Positions 35,862-45,275 of a stretch of DNA of 64,000 bases are shown one piece after another. The translations under genes were made by a program, and so were the position numbers. The stretch covers positions 3,472,001-3,536,000 of the forward strand of contig NZ_CP069004.1 of NCBI RefSeq assembly GCF_016801775.1, written 5' to 3'. This stretch comes from Sulfitobacter mediterraneus. Its GTDB lineage: Bacteria > Pseudomonadota > Alphaproteobacteria > Rhodobacterales > Rhodobacteraceae. Every line of letters starts with the position of its first letter. The first letter of the stretch is position 1. Under the pieces are notes generated by a model. It saw only the letters and a list, made by a program, of their open reading frames with translations. It did no database searches and was not told where the DNA came from.

Positions 35862-36869
35862 CTATCGACTGCCCGTGATGCGCACATAGATGGCAGTCAC
35901 GGTAAGAATAATGAGCCCGAACAACATCGTGCGGGCGCCTTCGGGCATTTGCATCAGGGTCAGCATCGTATCGAGAACCCGGATGATCAACGCGCCGACA
36001 ATCGCTCCGGCAAAGCTGCCACGCCCGCCAAAGATCGAGGTTCCGCCAATCACCGCCGCAGCCACGGATGGCAGCAACAACGGCGTGGCGAGGCTCAGCG
36101 AGGTTTGGCGGATCATGCCAAGATAAAGCAAGCCGGCCAGTGCGGCGATCAGACCTGAAAGGGCATAGAGTGCAATATAGACCTGCCATGACCGCACCCC
36201 GGACAGCTTGGCCGCGTTCTCGTTAGAGCCAAGCGCAAAAAGCAAACGGCCAAATCCGGTAAAGCGCATGAGCCAAAAGATAAAGAGCGCGAAGGGCACG
36301 AACAAAAACAAGCCATTCGGCATAGACAGCGTGCGACCCGTGCCAAGCCATGACAGAGCGGCGGGGATGTCAGATCCGGCATTGATCACAAGGCGCTGAT
36401 AGACCTGCATACAGCCGGTCGCGATCAGGCCGGTACCCAGCGTCATGATCAGCGGATGCACCCGCACGATGCCTACGCCGATACCATTAACCACACCAAC
36501 CACAAGTCCCATCGACATCGCAACCAGCACGGCGGGGACCGGCCCCCAAATGGACGATAGGGTTGCACAGACAAAGGCAGCCACGGTCGCGACAATACCT
36601 GCCGACAGGTCAATGCCGGCGGTCAGCATGGTCAAGACCTGACAGGCCGCCAGCATCGCAAGCGGGATTGCGAACTTGATCAGGTTGCCGACCCAGAAGG
36701 TCGAGATCAGGCCATCCCGGCCCGCGCGAAACGGCGTCACGATGCCGGGGCGGATCACCTCGAGAACCGCGATCATCAAGACCAGAAAGGCCAAAAGCGG
36801 AATGACCGGATTGTCGCGCAGAAAGCGGCCGAAGCGGATCATCGATGAATCGGTCGTTGCCATGTTCAT
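35862..36869 (-). CDS. Ribose-type sugar ABC transporter permease (second)
   Basis: 335-residue permease of the RbsC/BPD_transp_2 group, about nine hydrophobic segments; GIDLSAGIVATVAAFVCATL and VRSWQVYIALYALSGL are family marks, GGTSIFGGRGSFAGAIVGAL the cytoplasmic loop. ATG 36869 overlaps the stop of the upstream permease (ATGA-type). Two different permeases indicate a heterodimeric channel. Confidence 0.92.
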   Translation of the reverse strand: MNMATTDSSMIRFGRFLRDNPVIPLLAFLVLMIAVLEVIRPGIVTPFRAGRDGLISTFWVGNLIKFAIPLAMLAACQVLTMLTAGIDLSAGIVATVAAFVCATLSSIWGPVPAVLVAMSMGLVVGVVNGIGVGIVRVHPLIMTLGTGLIATGCMQVYQRLVINAGSDIPAALSWLGTGRTLSMPNGLFLFVPFALFIFWLMRFTGFGRLLFALGSNENAAKLSGVRSWQVYIALYALSGLIAALAGLLYLGMIRQTSLSLATPLLLPSVAAAVIGGTSIFGGRGSFAGAIVGALIIRVLDTMLTLMQMPEGARTMLFGLIILTVTAIYVRITGSR

Positions 36870-37804
36870 TTTCTGGCTCCCCGCAAAGTTGCGGCTGTGC
36901 CCAACATCACAACACCCACCATGATGGTGCCTTCGATGATGGTTGTGACATTTGGGTCAACAGCCAAAAGTGTCAGGATCGTCCGCACGATCCGCAAGAT
37001 AAAGACCGCGATGATCGGACCAAGCAATCCGCCGCGACCTCCGCCCAGAACCACACCGCCCAGAACCACGGCCGCGACCGATGCCATCAGATATGGCCCC
37101 GGCACCGGCTCCCCGATCCCGGTGAGCGAGGCGAGGCTGAGCCCACCAAAGGCGCAGAAGATCCCGCAGACGCCATAGGCCATGATCTTGGTGCGTCCAA
37201 CCGCCACGCCAGAGCGGAACGCGGCCAGATCGTCCGAGCCGGTGGCGTAGATCGAGATGCCCAGTTTCGAGCGGCGCAGCGGGATCCAGACCACCGCCAC
37301 GCATGCGGCAATGATCGCCAGCGCGTTGGGCACAAAGGGGATCACGCTGCCGCGAATACTTTGCTTGAGCCATTCGGTTGTTGCGCCACCTGGCGATTCC
37401 AAGATGAGCAGGGCAACACCTTCCCAGACAAAGAGCATTGCCAATGTCACGACGATGTCAGGCACGCGCGTCAGTACGATCAGCCCGCCGTTGATCAGAC
37501 CCATGACAAACCCCAAGGCCAATACGATCAGGATGGCAGGCACGCCGGCCATCCTTTCCATCAATACGGCCGCTGTGACCGCGCAGACCGCCATCATGGA
37601 GGCAACCGAAAGGTCGATGCCGCCAACGATGACGACCACCGCCATGCCAGCGGTGGCAAAGGCAAAGGGCAGGGCGGCGCGGGCCACGCTTTCGAGGCCA
37701 GACATGCCAAAAGAGGGTTGGATGACCTTGGTCAGAACCAACAGCACGATGAGCAGGGCGAAAAGGCCAGCAACCCATGCATTTTTCTTGATAATATCGG
37801 TCAC
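36866..37804 (-). CDS. Ribose-type sugar ABC transporter permease (first)
   Basis: 312-residue RbsC-type permease. GGIDLSVASMMAVCAVTAAV and VLGGGRGGLLGPIIAVFILR are characteristic. Overlaps both the ATPase stop and the next permease by four bases, so the four transport genes are translationally coupled. Confidence 0.92.
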   Translation of the reverse strand: MTDIIKKNAWVAGLFALLIVLLVLTKVIQPSFGMSGLESVARAALPFAFATAGMAVVVIVGGIDLSVASMMAVCAVTAAVLMERMAGVPAILIVLALGFVMGLINGGLIVLTRVPDIVVTLAMLFVWEGVALLILESPGGATTEWLKQSIRGSVIPFVPNALAIIAACVAVVWIPLRRSKLGISIYATGSDDLAAFRSGVAVGRTKIMAYGVCGIFCAFGGLSLASLTGIGEPVPGPYLMASVAAVVLGGVVLGGGRGGLLGPIIAVFILRIVRTILTLLAVDPNVTTIIEGTIMVGVVMLGTAATLRGARK

Positions 37805-39285
37805 GCCGCGCCCTCTTGTGCCGTTAGTCCATAGGCCGCCCTCAGCAGCGTCTGCTCGTCCGCATTCTCTGCGTCGATGATATCAACAACGCGGCCGTTA
37901 AAAATCACCACAGCGCGGTCGCAGGCCAAGGGGATCTCTTCCAGTTCCGAGGTGTAGAACAGAACCGATGAACCTTGTTCGGCCAATTCGCGTACCAGCG
38001 GGTAGATCTGGCGCTTGGTGCGCACATCGATCCCGCGGGTTGGGTCAAACAACAAAAGCGTCTCAACGCCGGTTGCCAGCCAACGCCCGATAGTGACCTT
38101 TTGCTGGTTGCCGCCGGACAGACGCTGCACTTCGCCCTGCGCCCTTGTATCGATCTGCAAGCGGTCGATGGCATGGGCCACCCGCTCGCGTTCGTGGCGC
38201 ATGTTGAGCCACCCCCAAGACGACATCCGTGCCGAAAACGGCAGCGCGATATTCTCGCGCACCGACCGCTGCGCAAGCAACGCATCAGCCCGGTCGCCGG
38301 GCACAAATTTGACCCCCGCTGCAATCGCATCTGCCGGATGACGAAAGGCCGTGGTGGTGCCGTTCACTTCGATGCTGCCCGCCGTGGGCGGCATAAAACC
38401 GGCCATACATTCAAACAATTCGTCCTGTCCCTGACCCTCCAAGGCGACAACACCCAGGACTTCGCCGGGATACATGTCAAAGGAGATATCACTGACCTTC
38501 GGGGCAATCGCCACGCCCTTGACACGGACCCGCGGTGTGTCACCGATGGTGCCGCGCGTTTTGTCCACTTCACGTGCTGCGAGGTCGAGCCGTTGACCCA
38601 GCATCAATTCAACGGCGCGGTCCTCCACGCCCGGTTCAATGACCAGATCGCCAACGGTTCGCCCGTCGCGCAACACCGTGGCGCGGTCGCATAATTCGGA
38701 AATTTCGTTAAAGCGGTGCGAGACATAGATGACGCCCATGCCCTTGTCCGCCTGTTGCCGCGTCACTTTCAGCACACGCTCAACCAGATCCGATGGCAAT
38801 GCGGCAGTCATTTCATCCAGCAACAGCACATCCGGCTCGCTTGCCAGTGCGCGGGCCAGATCGAGAATGCGCAAAGTGGCCAGTGGCAGATCGCCCACCA
38901 TGTCTGACAGGGCCAGCCCCTCGATGCCCAATTCCTTGACCCAACGCTCAAACGGGGCGACGGGTGTATCGGTCAGCCGCAGATTGTCGGCAACGTCCAG
39001 ATCGGGGATCAACGAGGGTTCTTGATATACCGGCACAAGGCCGGAACGACGGGCTTCGGCCGGGCTTCCAACTCGGGCTTGCTTGCCGCGAATGAGCACC
39101 TTGCCGCTGTCCGGGTTCAGCGCCCCGGTTATAATTTTCACAAATGTCGATTTGCCTGCGCCGTTGGCACCCATCAGCGCGACAATCTCGCCCTCCGAGA
39201 CACTGAGGCTGGCATCAACGAGCGCTTTGACAGCGCCAAAGCTTTTGGCGATGCCGCTGGCATCTAGGATCTGATTTGCGTTCAT
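37801..39285 (-). CDS. Sugar ABC transporter ATP-binding protein (RbsA-like, two domains)
   Basis: 494-residue ATPase with two ABC domains in one chain, as in sugar uptake systems of the ribose class. First domain: Walker A GANGAGKST, Walker B DVLLLDEMTAALP (MTAALP in place of the usual PTSAL), with a weak signature LPLATLRILDLARAL. Second domain: degenerate Walker A ALEGQGQDE, but a good signature LSGGNQQKVTIGRWL. The usual asymmetry of this family is thus present. Starts 71 bases after the hairpin behind the binding-protein gene. Confidence 0.92.
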   Translation of the reverse strand: MNANQILDASGIAKSFGAVKALVDASLSVSEGEIVALMGANGAGKSTFVKIITGALNPDSGKVLIRGKQARVGSPAEARRSGLVPVYQEPSLIPDLDVADNLRLTDTPVAPFERWVKELGIEGLALSDMVGDLPLATLRILDLARALASEPDVLLLDEMTAALPSDLVERVLKVTRQQADKGMGVIYVSHRFNEISELCDRATVLRDGRTVGDLVIEPGVEDRAVELMLGQRLDLAAREVDKTRGTIGDTPRVRVKGVAIAPKVSDISFDMYPGEVLGVVALEGQGQDELFECMAGFMPPTAGSIEVNGTTTAFRHPADAIAAGVKFVPGDRADALLAQRSVRENIALPFSARMSSWGWLNMRHERERVAHAIDRLQIDTRAQGEVQRLSGGNQQKVTIGRWLATGVETLLLFDPTRGIDVRTKRQIYPLVRELAEQGSSVLFYTSELEEIPLACDRAVVIFNGRVVDIIDAENADEQTLLRAAYGLTAQEGAA

Positions 39286-39314
39286 GGGAATGCGTGTTCT
39301 TTTCTCGAATGGGT

Positions 39315-39342
39315 GCCCCCGCCCGACAGGTCGGGCGGGGGC
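39315..39342 (-). other. Perfect 13-pair GC hairpin after the binding-protein gene
   Basis: GCCCCCGCCCGAC (39315-39327) pairs perfectly with GTCGGGCGGGGGC (39330-39342), leaving two unpaired bases (effectively a four-base loop). It is 14 bases past the stop of the binding-protein gene and 29 bases before the ATPase start. No T run. Probably protects the upstream mRNA and reduces expression of the membrane genes. Confidence 0.7.
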
Positions 39343-39356
39343 GTTCCGGGTGTTGA

Positions 39357-40385
39357 TCAGCTGTCGCCTGGGCCTTTACAGGCGATGATCTGATCCATCG
39401 TGTAATCGGTCCAGCCCGGCACAGTGACGGACACGGGCCATTCAGGATCGAGGTTCGGGTTCTGCGCCGCGGTGATCGTGGCACGGCCCTCGTCAGAGGC
39501 ATTTTCCCAAAGAACCGGATCAACCAGCACGGTTTTCTCGCTTGGCGCTTTGCCATTGAGAATGTCGACTGCAAGCGCAACGCCCGCACCGCCAACCGAG
39601 CCGGGGTTGGTCACGGCAGCGCCGGTAAGTCCGTCCACTTCGCTCAGGTATTGAACAAAGCCCGCGTTGTCAGCACCGACGATCGGCACCAACGGTGCAC
39701 CGGATTCAACAAAGGCATCCACGATCACGTTGTCGATGCCAGAGGTCCAGACGCCGTCAAACGGAATGCCCGTTGCCAGATAGTCAAACATCTGTTGCTT
39801 GCCCTGGTCCTGCTGCCAGCCGGTGAACACTTCATGGACAACGTTGATACCTGGGTATTCTGCCAAGGCCCGCTTGAAACCATTGTCACGGTCACTGTCT
39901 GCCGAGACACCGGCAATGCCGCGCATATAGACGATGTCGCCCTTGCCGCCGACCTGCTCAAACAGCCACTTGGCGCCGAGATAAGCATATTCTTCCTGGT
40001 TGTTGGACAGGATGTAGGCACCTTCCGCCGACACACCCGCGTCAACCGCGACCACAACGATGCCTTTTTCCATCGCCATTTCCAGCGCAGAGTTCAATGC
40101 GTCGGGGTTGGATGGGTTGAGAACAATCGCGTCTACGCCCGCCTCAATCAGGTTGTTGAGATCTTCCAACTGACCTGCGGAATCAGTGTTGCGGTGTGCC
40201 ACGATCAGATTGGACACATCCTCTTCGACCAGTGCCTGCGCACGCATGGCGCAGATCATCTGCTCGCGCCAACCATTGCCCTGCACAGTATTGGATATGC
40301 CGATGGTATAATCCGCCGCGAATGCCGCCGGGGCCATGGTGGCCGCGATCGCAAGAGCCGCCGCGCTTGTGAGTAGTTTCTTCAT
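39357..40385 (-). CDS. Sugar ABC transporter, substrate-binding protein (ribose class)
   Basis: 342-residue periplasmic protein of the Peripla_BP_4 group. Signal peptide MKKLLTSAAALAIAATMAPA with cleavage near AFA|AD. Family marks: YTIGISNTVQGNGWREQM, NNLIEAGVDAIVLNPSNPDAL, GIVVVAVDAGVSAEG. ATG 40385 has GGGAGG upstream. Ligand probably a sugar or cyclitol, considering the oxidoreductases around it; not defined by sequence. Confidence 0.93.
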   Translation of the reverse strand: MKKLLTSAAALAIAATMAPAAFAADYTIGISNTVQGNGWREQMICAMRAQALVEEDVSNLIVAHRNTDSAGQLEDLNNLIEAGVDAIVLNPSNPDALNSALEMAMEKGIVVVAVDAGVSAEGAYILSNNQEEYAYLGAKWLFEQVGGKGDIVYMRGIAGVSADSDRDNGFKRALAEYPGINVVHEVFTGWQQDQGKQQMFDYLATGIPFDGVWTSGIDNVIVDAFVESGAPLVPIVGADNAGFVQYLSEVDGLTGAAVTNPGSVGGAGVALAVDILNGKAPSEKTVLVDPVLWENASDEGRATITAAQNPNLDPEWPVSVTVPGWTDYTMDQIIACKGPGDS

Positions 40386-40441
40386 GTTATTTCCTCCCAA
40401 ATGAAGATTTCGTGTGGTGATTGCTGGGCTTTGACGCCCAA

Positions 40442-41356
40442 TTACTTGATGAACGGTTGCAGCACGTCGCGCGCCAATAGAAAGCCGCGCTTGACCTTTT
40501 CGTCCGTGCCTTCGAACAGCCTGTCTTCATGCTCGATAATGACCGGGCCGTCATAGCCAGCCCGGTAAAGGCCGGAAAAGAAATCCGACCAATTGACATC
40601 CCCCAGCCCGCAAAGGCGTGGCACTTGCCAGCCCATGCCTGCTGACATGATACCGTTTTCGTAAAGACCATCGTGATCAATCATCAGGTCTTTGGCGTGC
40701 ACATGACCGATCTGGGGGCCAAACTCTTTGATGAATCTGGTCTGGTCGATGAACTGCCAGATCAGATGCGAAGGGTCGAAATTCATCCCCACATCGGTGC
40801 CCCATTCCTCAAAAATGCGGCGCCAGATCTTGGGCGAATAGGCAATGTTATGCCCGCCGGGCCATTCGTCATAGGAAAAGATCATTGGACAATTCTCAAA
40901 GCAAAGCTTGACGCCCGCATCTTTGGCATGCGCCACAACGGGGCCAAAGATCTCTTGCGCGCGGGCCCAGTTTTCATCGACGTTCAACGTCCGATCCCCG
41001 CCCACAAACGTATTGACCACCGGCACCCCCATGACACCAGCCGCGGTAATGACCTTCTTCAGGTGGGCAATCACATCCTCACGGTGCGCCGCCTCCGCGT
41101 GCAGCGGGTTGGGATAGAACCCAAGGCCGGAAACCTCGATGCCCTTGGCCTCCAGCCCGTCCTTGATGTCCTTGCCCTGCGCTGCACTGAGCCCATCCAC
41201 ATTGATATGACAGGTCCCCGCATAGCGCCGCTTGTCACCGCTTGATTTTGGCCAACAGGCGATTTCCATCGCCGAGAACCCGTTGGTGCTTGCCCAATCG
41301 GCAACCTCCATCAGGCCCTGGTCTTCAAATGGCACACTCAGAATCCCAAGTTTCAT
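40442..41356 (-). CDS. Sugar phosphate isomerase/epimerase (AP endonuclease 2 family, IolE/MocC-like)
   Basis: 304-residue TIM-barrel protein. Metal- and substrate-site motifs typical of the group: KLCFENCPMI, GMNFDPSHLIWQFID, HVHAKDLMID, and the final IIEHEDRLFE. Members include IolE (2-keto-myo-inositol dehydratase), IolI and MocC. It fits a cyclitol pathway, but exact reaction is undetermined. It follows a Gfo/Idh gene by 10 bases. Confidence 0.87.
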   Translation of the reverse strand: MKLGILSVPFEDQGLMEVADWASTNGFSAMEIACWPKSSGDKRRYAGTCHINVDGLSAAQGKDIKDGLEAKGIEVSGLGFYPNPLHAEAAHREDVIAHLKKVITAAGVMGVPVVNTFVGGDRTLNVDENWARAQEIFGPVVAHAKDAGVKLCFENCPMIFSYDEWPGGHNIAYSPKIWRRIFEEWGTDVGMNFDPSHLIWQFIDQTRFIKEFGPQIGHVHAKDLMIDHDGLYENGIMSAGMGWQVPRLCGLGDVNWSDFFSGLYRAGYDGPVIIEHEDRLFEGTDEKVKRGFLLARDVLQPFIK

Positions 41357-41366
41357 CTCGTTCCCC

Positions 41367-42521
41367 TCAAATCTCGTCCAGATTGACCCAACGCGCCTCT
41401 TGCGCGGATTTCAGGACGGCGTCGCAGAATTTCATCTCGTAATGACCGTCGTCAAATGTGGCCCAAGTGCTGTGGTCCCCGCGTTCACCTGCTGCAACAT
41501 CTGCGTAAACCGCGCCAAAAAAGGCAAAGAAGCTGTCTGCAAATCCTTCGACGTGACCGGGCGGCAGGGATGCCGCACGGGTGCCGGTTTCGTTCATCAA
41601 TGTGAAGTCGCGCATAAGCGTTTGGTTCGGGGCATCGCGATGCCCGATGAACAGATGATCGGGCGTTTCACTGTCCCAAGAGGCACTTGCCGCGCTGCCG
41701 GCGATGTCCCACTGCAGCGAATTTTTGCGGCCAATGTTGATCTGTGATGTGGTCATCACACCCTTGGCGCCGTTCTCATATCGGATCATGATCGCTGCCG
41801 CGTCATCGGTGTCGATCGTAACGGGTTCTGTTTTGCCTTCCGCGCTTGAGAAGGTTTCAACCGGCCCTGTTGGTCGCTGCCGCTCGGGCAGGAATGTGCT
41901 GAGGTCGGCAAACACCGATTTGGCTTTGAGCCCCATGATAAAGCTGGTCAAATCCACCCAATGCGTTCCGATATCTCCCACCGAACGCAGGGCGCCGCCC
42001 ACTTCGGACTGCAAACGCCAGTTCCAATCTGTCGCCTTTGCCAGCCAGTCCTGATGATAGTGCCCGGTGACAAAGCGCAGGTCACCCAGTTCTCCGGCTT
42101 TCACCATGCCCTGTGCCTGTTGGTTGAGGGGATAAAACCTGATGTTGTAGCACACCGCGCAAATCTTGCCGGAGGCCTTGGCCAGCGCGGCCATTTCCGC
42201 CGACTGGGCGCTTGTCATTGCCAATGGTTTTTCGCAAACGACATGTTTTCCCGCGGCAATAATCGCCTTCACTTGCGGGTAATGCGCATGATTGGGCGAT
42301 GTGACATGCACCACATCAACAGCATCATCGGCCAACAGATCGTCAAGCGAGGCATAGGCATGCCCGACACCGATCTCAGCCGCACGCGCAGCACCACGTT
42401 CTGGCGATGATCCCAGAACACCCGCAATGCGCACACCAAGACGGCGCAGCGCCTGCACATGCACGGTGCCAATGAATCCGGTCCCGATGACCGCCGCATT
42501 GATTTGCGAAACATCAGACAA
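41367..42521 (-). CDS. Gfo/Idh/MocA family oxidoreductase (inositol dehydrogenase-like)
   Basis: 384-residue dehydrogenase with a full Rossmann motif AVIGTGFIGTVHVQALRR, catalytic CEKPLAM, and GDIGTHWVDLTSFIMG. This arrangement and length fit myo-inositol/scyllo-inositol dehydrogenases as well as related sugar dehydrogenases. Located between the SDR gene (11 bases) and the isomerase. Oxidation of a cyclitol hydroxyl as an early step is a plausible inference. Confidence 0.88.
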   Translation of the reverse strand: MSDVSQINAAVIGTGFIGTVHVQALRRLGVRIAGVLGSSPERGAARAAEIGVGHAYASLDDLLADDAVDVVHVTSPNHAHYPQVKAIIAAGKHVVCEKPLAMTSAQSAEMAALAKASGKICAVCYNIRFYPLNQQAQGMVKAGELGDLRFVTGHYHQDWLAKATDWNWRLQSEVGGALRSVGDIGTHWVDLTSFIMGLKAKSVFADLSTFLPERQRPTGPVETFSSAEGKTEPVTIDTDDAAAIMIRYENGAKGVMTTSQINIGRKNSLQWDIAGSAASASWDSETPDHLFIGHRDAPNQTLMRDFTLMNETGTRAASLPPGHVEGFADSFFAFFGAVYADVAAGERGDHSTWATFDDGHYEMKFCDAVLKSAQEARWVNLDEI

Positions 42522-42532
42522 GGTGTTTCTCC

Positions 42533-43261
42533 TCAGACAACAGAATATCCTCCATCCACGGGGACACAGACCCCGGTCATGAATTTCGAGGCGTCCGATC
42601 CCAGAAACAGCGCGAGACCGGCGATGTCATCCGGCTGGCCCCAGCGGCCAAGCGGCGTGCGGGCCTCGACGGCATCGGTGAACGCCTGATCTTGTCTGGC
42701 GCGGGCAGATTGTTCCGTCACGATGAAACCGGGGGCAATGGCATTGACGCGGACGCCATCCGAAGCCCAGGCAATTGCCAGCGACTTGGTCATCTGCTCG
42801 ACCCCGGCCTTGGATGCGCCATATGCCGGGTTCCGGGGGGAGCCGAAGCGGGCATACATTGACGCGATATTGATGACGCGGCCCTGACGTTTTGCAAGCG
42901 CTCCATGCAACGCCTTGGCGCAGCGCATGGAGCCAACGAGATTGACGTTCAACACATGTTGAAAGAACTCTGCGTCCATTTCTTCGCCGCGTTTTGTGAT
43001 GGCGGCGCAATTGACCAGAACATCCACTTCATCCCGGCTTTTGGCAAAGCTGTCTACGGCGTCCGTGTCGGTCACATCCAGCTGCGTATAGCCGAAGCGC
43101 GCCGCATCTTCGGGCAAGCATTCGGGTTCGGCGCCGGTGATTTCCACGTCACCACCCGCATCCTGAAACGCGCGCGCAATCGCGGCCCCGATGCCGCCAC
43201 GGCTGGCGCCGATCACGATGATGCGGGCGCCGGAGAAATCAAATTCCGCCGCTGCGCTCAT
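42533..43261 (-). CDS. Short-chain dehydrogenase/reductase (first gene of the cyclitol operon)
   Basis: 242-residue SDR. Cofactor motif GASRGGIGAAIA, NCAAI loop, and the active-site pattern Ser/Tyr-x3-Lys in ASMYARFGSPRNPAYGASKAG-like NPAYGASKAGV. ATG 43261 gives the standard SDR N-terminus; the longer frame to 43357 would cover the operators. Promoter-proximal gene behind the LacI operators. Substrate not known. Confidence 0.88.
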   Translation of the reverse strand: MSAAAEFDFSGARIIVIGASRGGIGAAIARAFQDAGGDVEITGAEPECLPEDAARFGYTQLDVTDTDAVDSFAKSRDEVDVLVNCAAITKRGEEMDAEFFQHVLNVNLVGSMRCAKALHGALAKRQGRVINIASMYARFGSPRNPAYGASKAGVEQMTKSLAIAWASDGVRVNAIAPGFIVTEQSARARQDQAFTDAVEARTPLGRWGQPDDIAGLALFLGSDASKFMTGVCVPVDGGYSVV

Positions 43262-43333
43262 AGCAACATAGTCGTTGTTTTGCCGGATTTGGCCGGTTTC
43301 ATGACATCCCCCTATGACGCACAAAATGCGTTC

Positions 43334-43390
43334 TGAAATCGATTTCATTTCGGACAATTAAGTCTTTTCAGATCATGAAATCGATTACAT
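43334..43390. promoter_or_regulatory. Paired LacI-type operators in the divergent promoter
   Basis: TGAAATCGATTTCA (43334-43347) is a perfect 14-base palindrome; ATGAAATCGATTACAT (43375-43390) is a 16-base near-palindrome with one mismatched pair. Both share GAAATCGATT with central CG as in LacI-family operators. Their centres are 42 bases apart, about four helical turns, which suits loop formation by one tetramer. They lie between the lacI gene at 43449 and the SDR start at 43261, so both directions can be regulated. Confidence 0.82.
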
Positions 43391-43448
43391 AATCGGCAAG
43401 ACAAGAGATTCGTGTCAACAGAAAAATTATAGATGGCGACCGGCGCAG

Positions 43449-44474
43449 ATGATTCAGAAACCCGCGACAATTCAGGATGTGGCCCGTGCGGCGGGTGTGT
43501 CGGCTGCGACGGTTAGCCGGGTTTTGACCAACCCCAGTCTGGTCAGTGACGCCACCCGCGAAACCGTTCTTGATGCGATCAAGAGCACGGAATACAGGGT
43601 CAATCAGGCAGCGCGAAATCTACGGCTGCAGCGGGCAAACGCGGTCCTTGTCTTGGTGCCCAACCTGGGAAAGCCGTTTTATTCGGGCATTCTTGCAGGC
43701 ATCAGCGAAGAGTTTTCCGGCACAGACTACGCGGTATTGATCGCCGATACAGATAGCGATCCGAATGTAGATACGGCACTGGCGGGGTACTTTCTGGATG
43801 GCCGTGTTGACGGCGCGATATCGTTGGACGGCGGTTTGGGTGCGTCGGCCTTGCGCGAATGTGTCGATCTGGGTGTCGAAGATCGGATCGTCTTTTTGTG
43901 CGAATGGGTCGAGGGCCAGAAATTCCCTGTGATCTCCAGTGACAATGCCGAAGGGGCACGGCTTGCCATTCGGCACCTTCATGATCTTGGGCATCGCAAG
44001 ATCGCTCATATCACCGGGCCGGACGGCAATGTGCTGACCACGGCACGGCGTGAGGGAATGGTGTCCGAACGGGCGCGCCTTGGATTGCCTGCGAAGCCGG
44101 AATGGATCATCAGGGGCGATTTTTCACTGGAGTCTGGTCATGAGGCTGCGACGCGTATTCTCGGCATGGAGGACCGGCCCACCGCGGTTTTTTGTTCCGC
44201 GGACATGGTGGCGTTTGGCTTGATGGCAGGGTTGAAGAGCGGCGGATTGCGCGTGCCGGAAGACATTTCCGTTGTCGGCTTCGACGACATTGAAATGTCA
44301 GAATACTACATTCCGGCGCTGACCACGATCCGGCAAGATCGCCACCGGTTGGGGTGCCGCGCCGCAAGGGTGCTTTTGGACCGGTTGAGAGACAAAAACC
44401 TTGAGCGTACACCCGAAGTGCCGATCCCGGTTGAGTTGATTGTCCGCGAAAGCACTGCGCCGCTACGGACCTGA
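43449..44474 (+). CDS. LacI family transcriptional regulator (autoregulator of the cyclitol operon)
   Basis: 341-residue LacI-type repressor with helix-turn-helix TIQDVARAAGVSAATVSRVL at residues 7-26 and an effector domain with VVGFDDIEMSEYYIPALTTI, the usual GalR/LacI end. Divergent from the nine-gene operon; two palindromes in between are the probable operators. Sugar or cyclitol effector. Convergent with the second SDR gene (9-base gap). Confidence 0.93.
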   Translation: MIQKPATIQDVARAAGVSAATVSRVLTNPSLVSDATRETVLDAIKSTEYRVNQAARNLRLQRANAVLVLVPNLGKPFYSGILAGISEEFSGTDYAVLIADTDSDPNVDTALAGYFLDGRVDGAISLDGGLGASALRECVDLGVEDRIVFLCEWVEGQKFPVISSDNAEGARLAIRHLHDLGHRKIAHITGPDGNVLTTARREGMVSERARLGLPAKPEWIIRGDFSLESGHEAATRILGMEDRPTAVFCSADMVAFGLMAGLKSGGLRVPEDISVVGFDDIEMSEYYIPALTTIRQDRHRLGCRAARVLLDRLRDKNLERTPEVPIPVELIVRESTAPLRT

Positions 44475-44483
44475 TCGCGGTCC

Positions 44484-45275
44484 TCAGCCGATACCTGCAT
44501 TGGGTGCGCCGGTGACGGATTGTTCGAAATCCAGGTTCACACCGGTCATTGGCGCCGATGACGGTGACAGCAAGAACATCGTGGTCAACGCCGTTTCCTC
44601 AGGTGACACCAGCCTACCAAGCGGGAGATTGGCTCCGGCCTTTTTCATCCAGTCTTCGCCATGGCCCAGAACGTTCGCTTGCATGTTGTGCTCGGCTTCG
44701 GTCAGCACCCAGCCCAAATTGATCCCGTTAACACGAATGCCATCATGCAGATGCGCATTGGCGGCGTTTTTGGTCAGCGTCTGGAGGGCCCCTTTTGAAG
44801 CGGAATAGAGGGCCAGCTCGGGCGGGCCACAATGGGCATTCATCGACTGGATGTTGACGATCACACCGCCAGCATTGCGGTTCTGCATATCCCTGACGGC
44901 CTCCTGCATAAGCAGGAATGGCGCACGGGTATTGATGGCGAAAATCATGTCGAAATCTGTGGCGTTGCCGTCGGCAACGCTGGCGCGGGTGGTGACGCCG
45001 GCGGCGTTGACAAGCCCGTCGATCCGTCCAAATGCTGCCCTCGCGCCATCGGCAATTTTCTGTGCCGCCGTTGTTTCTGAAAGGTTGGCCACGACGCAGG
45101 CAACCTCTGCATGCCCTGAAAGTTCGGCGGCCAAAGAGGCCATTCCCTCTGGGTTGAGGTCGGTGGCCAATATTTGCCGTACGCCCTGTGCCGCGGCCTC
45201 AATGGCGACTGCCCTGCCGATGCCGCTGGCCGCGCCGGTGATAACGAGAACCATATTTTCAAGGCCTTGTGTCAT
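44484..45275 (-). CDS. Short-chain dehydrogenase/reductase (second)
   Basis: 263-residue SDR with cofactor motif TGAASGIGRAVA, NAAGV, and active-site YSASKGALQTLTKN with Ser (NIQSMNAHCGPPELALYSASKG) positions as expected. Ends in a C-terminal FEQSVTGAPN typical of the classical group. Monocistronic by position: converges with LacI and is divergent from the desaturase operon. Substrate unknown, likely a sugar acid, cyclitol or similar alcohol given the context. Confidence 0.88.
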   Translation of the reverse strand: MTQGLENMVLVITGAASGIGRAVAIEAAAQGVRQILATDLNPEGMASLAAELSGHAEVACVVANLSETTAAQKIADGARAAFGRIDGLVNAAGVTTRASVADGNATDFDMIFAINTRAPFLLMQEAVRDMQNRNAGGVIVNIQSMNAHCGPPELALYSASKGALQTLTKNAANAHLHDGIRVNGINLGWVLTEAEHNMQANVLGHGEDWMKKAGANLPLGRLVSPEETALTTMFLLSPSSAPMTGVNLDFEQSVTGAPNAGIG

